Assembly (NCBI GenBank): GCA_015075555.1
Contig: JABTUD010000002.1
Location: 1,116,001-1,180,000 of the forward strand
Reading direction: 5' to 3'
Origin: Thermoflexaceae bacterium
GTDB taxonomy: Bacteria > Chloroflexota > Dehalococcoidia > Tepidiformales > Tepidiformaceae
Length of the DNA: 64,000 bases
A program made the translations under genes and the position numbers. This document shows positions 60,241 to 64,000 of this stretch, in pieces. The notes beneath the pieces are model-generated. The model did not search any database. It was not told the origin of the DNA and was given only the letters and a program-made list of their open reading frames with translations. Numbering within the stretch: the stretch's first letter is position 1; each line of letters begins with the position of its first letter.

Positions 60241-61350
60241 ATGCGTTACCGGCGCATCGTCGCCAAGTTCGGCACCAGCCTGCTCACGGCAGGGTCCGAC
60301 CGGCTCGACCTCGAAGCCATGTCGCGCCTCGTGGGCCAGGTGGTGCGACTGCGGCGGGAAGGCTGCGCCGTGGTCATCGTCTCCAGCGGTGCGCAGGCAG
60401 CGGGGCGTCACCGGCTCGCGCGCCACCTGCCGGCCCGCACCGGGATCTCCCGCCAGGCGTTTGCAAGCATCGGCCAGAGCCATCTCATGCAGAGCTGGGA
60501 TGAGCTCTTCGACTGGCACGATACGGTGGTGGCGCAGGTTCTTCTTACGCGCCGCGACTTGAGCGACCGCCTGGGCTACCTCAATGCCCGCAACACTCTT
60601 CGCGACCTCATCGAGGCGGGTACGGTGCCGATTGTCAACGAGAACGACGCCGTTGCCCTCGACCAGGTGCTCGCCACGCGCATAGGCGAAAACGACAGCC
60701 TTTCCGCCTATGTGGCGAACCTCATCGATGCCGACCTGCTGGCGATCCTCACCGATGTCGAAGGGCTGTACGAAAGCGACCCGCGAACAAGCCCGGGGGC
60801 GAAGCTCATCCCCAGGATCGAACGCATCGATGCCGCGGTCGAATCGCTGGCGAGCGGCGCGCATGGCCCCGGGACCGGGGGGATGGTGACCAAGCTGAAT
60901 GCCGCGCGCATCGCCACGCAGGGCGGGGTCGATGTGGTGGTGGCGAGCGGCCGCGCGCCCGGCGCGCTTGTCGCCATCGCATCGGGACAGGAGCTGGGCA
61001 CGCACTTTCCCGCCCCGGGCGACCGGCTCGAAAGCCGGAAGCGCTGGATCATCAGCACAATCAGCCGCACCGGGCACCTGGTGGTGGACGAAGGCGCCGC
61101 CGCTGCCCTCCGCGGCAAGGGGCGCAGCCTGCTCCCGGCCGGGGTGGCCGCGGTCACCGGTGTCTTCGACCGCGGCGAGGCCGTGGAGGTGCGCGACGCC
61201 GGGGGCGAGCGCATCGCGGCGGGGCTCACGAACTACGCGAGCGGCGAGATCGAGCGGATCCGCGGCCTCCGGAGTGACCGCATCACAGGGGTACTCGGCT
61301 ACGCCTACGGCGACGAAGTGATCCACCGCGACAACCTTGTGATGCTGTAG
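60241..61350 (+). CDS. proB: Glutamate 5-kinase
   Basis: A 369-residue kinase for the first step of proline synthesis, phosphorylating glutamate. AAK domain: RRIVAKFGTSLLTAG, VIVSSGAQAAGRHRLA, VPIVNENDAVALDQV, RIGENDSLSAYVANLIDADLLAILTDVEGLYESDPR and GPGTGGMVTKLNAARIA. The C-terminal about 90 residues form a PUA domain (RKRWIISTISRTGHLVVDEGAAAALRGKGRSLLPAGV, RIAAGLTNYASGEIERIRG). Start and end agree with the family. No proA is adjacent. Confidence 0.96.
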   Translation: MRYRRIVAKFGTSLLTAGSDRLDLEAMSRLVGQVVRLRREGCAVVIVSSGAQAAGRHRLARHLPARTGISRQAFASIGQSHLMQSWDELFDWHDTVVAQVLLTRRDLSDRLGYLNARNTLRDLIEAGTVPIVNENDAVALDQVLATRIGENDSLSAYVANLIDADLLAILTDVEGLYESDPRTSPGAKLIPRIERIDAAVESLASGAHGPGTGGMVTKLNAARIATQGGVDVVVASGRAPGALVAIASGQELGTHFPAPGDRLESRKRWIISTISRTGHLVVDEGAAAALRGKGRSLLPAGVAAVTGVFDRGEAVEVRDAGGERIAAGLTNYASGEIERIRGLRSDRITGVLGYAYGDEVIHRDNLVML

Positions 61351-61448
61351 CAGGTGCCAGGTGCAGCCCCCTGCGGGGACACCGCAGCCCAATCGGCCCC
61401 CATGCCCGGCGGAGGACCGGCAGTGGGTTGGCCTGTCTTCGCCTCCGC

Positions 61449-62288
61449 CTACCCCAGGCCGGCTGCCTCAGCCGCCCTCTTCATCACCGGCAGCGCCTTT
61501 TCGGCGGGCGCCGGGGGCAGCCAGAAGAGGCAGCGCTCCACACCCATGGCCGCGAATTCCTCGATTGCGCCAGGGTCCGGGGGGCAGCCGAAGATGGTCA
61601 CGGGAACCGGCGCGCGCCCGGCCGCCTTCGCCAGCCGCTGAAGCTCGCCAATGCGCTCCTTGAGGGGCGCGGCCGAGCGGCCCATGATCGGGACCCAGCC
61701 GTCTCCATACTCCACCACGCGGCCAAGCGTTCTCGGCCCATCGCCGCCGATGAGCACGGGGGGATGCGGCTTCTGAACCGGCTTCGGCCATGACCAGATG
61801 GGGTCGAAGTCCACGAACTGGCCGTGGAACTCGGCCTCGTCCCGGGTCCAGATCTCCTTCATCGCCAGGATGCGCTCGCGGAGCACTTTCCAGCGAACGG
61901 GGAAGCGTGTGCCGTGGTTCGCCATCTCCTCAACGTTCCAGCCGCCACCAATGCCGAAGAGCACGCGCCCGCCGGAGAGGTGGTCCAGGCTCGCCACTTC
62001 CTTCGCCAGCACAATCGGGTCGCGCTGGATCACAAGGCAGATGCCCGTGCCAAGCAGGAGCGACTTCGTCACCGAGGCGGCGGCGGCGAGGGCCACGAAG
62101 GGGTCCAGCGTGTGTGAGTATTCGAGCGGCAGCTCCCGGCCACCGGGCCATGGCGTTCTCCGGCTCGCGGGGATGTGTGTGTGCTCGGGCAGGAAGAGCG
62201 AATCGAAGCCGCTCTCTTCGGCCGCACGGGCCAGTTCGGGAACGGGGATGGCGTAATCCGCCGGGAACATGGTGACGCCGAACTTCAT
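61449..62288 (-). CDS. LLM class F420-dependent oxidoreductase
   Basis: A 279-residue luciferase-like protein of the TIGR03619 type: MKFGVTMFPADYAIPVPELARAAEESGFDSLFLPEHTHIPASRRTPW, LLLGTGICLVIQRDPIVLAKEVASLDHLSGGRVLFGIGGGWNVEEMANHG, and HPPVLIGGDGPRTLGRVVEYGDGWVPI. GAGGAGGG lies 6 nt before ATG 62288, and a TAGAAT box lies about 32 nt upstream. It is convergent with proB. Cofactor inferred by family. Confidence 0.92.
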   Translation of the reverse strand: MKFGVTMFPADYAIPVPELARAAEESGFDSLFLPEHTHIPASRRTPWPGGRELPLEYSHTLDPFVALAAAASVTKSLLLGTGICLVIQRDPIVLAKEVASLDHLSGGRVLFGIGGGWNVEEMANHGTRFPVRWKVLRERILAMKEIWTRDEAEFHGQFVDFDPIWSWPKPVQKPHPPVLIGGDGPRTLGRVVEYGDGWVPIMGRSAAPLKERIGELQRLAKAAGRAPVPVTIFGCPPDPGAIEEFAAMGVERCLFWLPPAPAEKALPVMKRAAEAAGLG

Positions 62289-62392
62289 CGCACCCTCCTC
62301 GTGTCCATATGGCCCGTCATTCTACGGCAGCAGGGGCGGTCTGCCGCCCGAATGCCACCGGGGTACCCCTTTCCCCCAACACTTTCGGGGCC

Positions 62393-62398
62393 TAGAGT
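62393..62398 (+). promoter_or_regulatory. -10 box of leaderless hydrolase gene
   Basis: TAGAGT 6 nt before ATG 62405, no ribosome site between. Confidence 0.45.
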
Positions 62399-62404
62399 CA
62401 GCAC

Positions 62405-63919
62405 ATGCCGTTGTACGGAGACTCAGGCGAGCGGATCGCCTATGAGGTGACGCCGGGCCCCGAGGGCGCGCCGCCGATCGTGCTCATCCACGGCTTCACG
62501 GCGAGCCGCGCTTCGTTCCTTTCGAACATCCCCGGGCTCGCGCGGCGGTTCACCGTGGTCTCCGTTGAGCTGCTCGGTCACGGCGAATCCGACGCCCCCG
62601 CCAGCGTCGAAGCGTACGGCCCGGGTCCGGCAACGGCCCGGCTTCGCGGCCTGCTTGACGCGCTCGGCTACGACCGCGTCCTGCTCTGCGGCCATTCGCT
62701 CGGGGCCGCACTTGCCCTGCGCTTCGCCCTTGATGAGCCCGACCGGCTTGCCGGGCTGGTGGTCCTGAACTCAAATTCGGCCGCGGGCACGCCCGCATGG
62801 CGCGAGGCCGCCCTGCCCGGGATGCGCTCGATGGCGGCCGCGATCCGCGAGCACGGGGTCGGCGTCATGAAGGAGACGCGCCTCTACCCGGGGCACAGCA
62901 AGCGGCTGCCCCCGGAAGCGCGAGACGCCCTCATCGCGAGCTTCGAACGCGCCCGGCCCGAAGGCTTCGCGGGCACGGCCGAAGGGCTGGTGGTGAACAT
63001 CAACTCATGGGAGCGGCTGCCTGAGCTGTCGGTGCCCACGCTCATCGTCATCGGGGACCGCGACCTCGACTTCGTGAAGAATGCCCCGGCCTTCGTAGAC
63101 CGGCTTCCCGAGGGACTGGCCGATACGTTCACCATCGAGGGTGCGGGGCACGCCGCCAACCTGGAGCAGCCGGCGCTCTTCAACGCGGCCGTCATCGGCT
63201 TTGCCGAGGCCATCGGCTACATCGAGACTCCCCCGCCACAACTTCCCGCGGCACCGCCTGGCGGGAGCATGGCCCTGAGGGCAATCGGCGGGGCGATGGT
63301 GCTGGGCGGCGCAAGCCTGCTTGTGGCGGCGGTCTTCATCGGCCGGCAGGGCTCCGGGACCAGCCAGGCGCGACCCGATGCGATCCCCACCGCCGCACGC
63401 AGCGCCGTGCAACAGCCATCGCCGGTGGAGACCGTTTCAGGGGTGCGCACGGCCGGTCCGGGCGCCCGCAACCCCGGCGAGCCGGCCACTCCGCCAGCCG
63501 CGACCGCCAGCGCCTCACCCGGTACGCCATCCAAATCGCCCACGGCGCCACCCACAGTCACTCCGACCACGGCGCGCGCGGCCGGCCCGCCCCCTCCTCC
63601 GCCACCGACGGCGACGCCAACTCCTTCTCCGGTGCCGTCAGCGACCTCTACCCCCAGCGGCCCCTACGCGAGCATAGCCGGTCCCTCCACGGTCGCAGCG
63701 GGAGCAGCCGCCACCTACATCGATACTTCGCAGCCGGCCCACGTCCGTTCTGACTGGACCTTCCTCGGCCAGGTGAAGCCGCACCAGCCCGGCGTGACGA
63801 TCAGTTTCCCCTCAGCGCCCGGCTGCTACCCGGTGACGCTCACGGTGTACTTCGCCGACCCGCCGGCCACAAAGACCGCGACGATGAACGTGGCCGTTGG
63901 CGGCGCTGCCTGCCCCTGA
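62405..63919 (+). CDS. Membrane-anchored alpha/beta hydrolase with Thr/Pro linker and C-terminal beta domain
   Basis: A 504-residue protein. Residues 15-275 are a canonical alpha/beta hydrolase: VLIHGFTASRASFL (oxyanion), LCGHSLGAALALRF (nucleophile Ser near 99), VIGDRDLDFVKN (Asp) and GAGHAANLEQP (His). Then a transmembrane helix (GGAMVLGGASLLVAAVFIG near 297-318), a Pro/Thr/Ala/Ser linker of about 110 residues and a PKD-like C-terminal domain of about 80 residues (IAGPSTVAAGAAATYIDTS ... GCYPVTLTVYFADPP) with paired Cys. No signal peptide: the enzyme should be cytosolic and the tail outside. This architecture is unusual. A TAGAGT box is 6 nt before the ATG. Confidence 0.82.
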   Translation: MPLYGDSGERIAYEVTPGPEGAPPIVLIHGFTASRASFLSNIPGLARRFTVVSVELLGHGESDAPASVEAYGPGPATARLRGLLDALGYDRVLLCGHSLGAALALRFALDEPDRLAGLVVLNSNSAAGTPAWREAALPGMRSMAAAIREHGVGVMKETRLYPGHSKRLPPEARDALIASFERARPEGFAGTAEGLVVNINSWERLPELSVPTLIVIGDRDLDFVKNAPAFVDRLPEGLADTFTIEGAGHAANLEQPALFNAAVIGFAEAIGYIETPPPQLPAAPPGGSMALRAIGGAMVLGGASLLVAAVFIGRQGSGTSQARPDAIPTAARSAVQQPSPVETVSGVRTAGPGARNPGEPATPPAATASASPGTPSKSPTAPPTVTPTTARAAGPPPPPPPTATPTPSPVPSATSTPSGPYASIAGPSTVAAGAAATYIDTSQPAHVRSDWTFLGQVKPHQPGVTISFPSAPGCYPVTLTVYFADPPATKTATMNVAVGGAACP

Positions 63920-64000
63920 GCGGAGCCCCGCCCCTGGTTTCGAATGATTAGGCCCACATGCCCTGTCAGGCTCTAGTGATTCATTACTATCTGTGTTATC
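63920..64000. other. Window end, nothing recognised
   Basis: The 81 nt after the hydrolase stop are AT-richer than the rest of the window near 63965-64000. No gene or clear terminator is visible before the window ends. Confidence 0.3.

Overview
The window is high-GC DNA (roughly two-thirds GC or more) with dense, short-spaced genes on both strands. It has no rRNA, tRNA, CRISPR array or complete insertion sequence that I could recognise. Three F420-type luciferase-like oxidoreductases, a SUI1/YciH factor, a PAC2-family protein, a Mycobacterium-like CysO/CysM sulfur-carrier locus, a DUF35-fused HMG-CoA-synthase-like protein with its thiolase, Calx-beta/IPT surface proteins and Thr/Pro-rich secreted proteins together suggest a Chloroflexota bacterium, perhaps of the Dehalococcoidia. 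This is inferred from gene content only.

Layout. 0-6.2 kb: an LLM oxidoreductase, a UroD-family protein, a C26 glutamine amidotransferase, a strongly structured non-coding stretch (about 3054-3430) ahead of a membrane zinc-ribbon protein, a second LLM oxidoreductase and an AbrB/PIN toxin-antitoxin pair. 6.2-6.75 kb: an isolated transcription unit with promoter, hairpins, possible 16-codon ORF and terminator. 6.75-12.4 kb: minus-strand acyl-CoA genes (thiolase, NTF2-like, thioesterase) under a TetR regulator with a clear operator, then a surface protein. 12.5-21.8 kb: acyl-CoA carboxylase beta subunit, a HEPN-type pair, a membrane-sensor/winged-helix fusion regulator, an RNase-H-fold protein, enoyl-CoA hydratase, an amidase with a tiny coupled partner, and the PAC2-hypothetical-SUI1 cluster. 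21.8-24.5 kb: duplicated lipoproteins and CvpA. 24.7-28.6 kb: Rrf2 regulator-cysK-(MoaD-MoeB fusion)-cysO-cysM. 28.6-31.0 kb: a GC-poorer insert with a LuxR-type HTH and two exported proteins, flanked by a duplicated cysM tail. 31-42 kb: enoyl-CoA hydratase-like protein, MFS exporter, exported protein plus OmpR-type two-component system, gyrB, methyltransferase and CapA. 42-48.6 kb: ureohydrolase, DUF2277, MOSC, HMGCS-like/thiolase pair, GYD and polysaccharide deacetylase. 48.8-58.5 kb: two giant hybrid histidine kinases (six GAF-like units; eight PAS domains), convergent around an MBL hydrolase. 58.7-63.9 kb: SRAP, HAD, zinc-finger protein, proB, a third LLM oxidoreductase and a membrane-anchored alpha/beta hydrolase.

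A recurring signal is a TANNNT -10-like box exactly 6-8 nt before the start codon of at least fourteen genes without a Shine-Dalgarno sequence. This implies widespread leaderless mRNAs, and I used it to choose several starts. The most interesting items are the two orphan RNA candidates, the sensor-wHTH fusion, the sulfur-carrier locus with a masked Gly-Gly tail, the flanked insert behind cysM, and the HMG-CoA-synthase-like protein lacking its cysteine.
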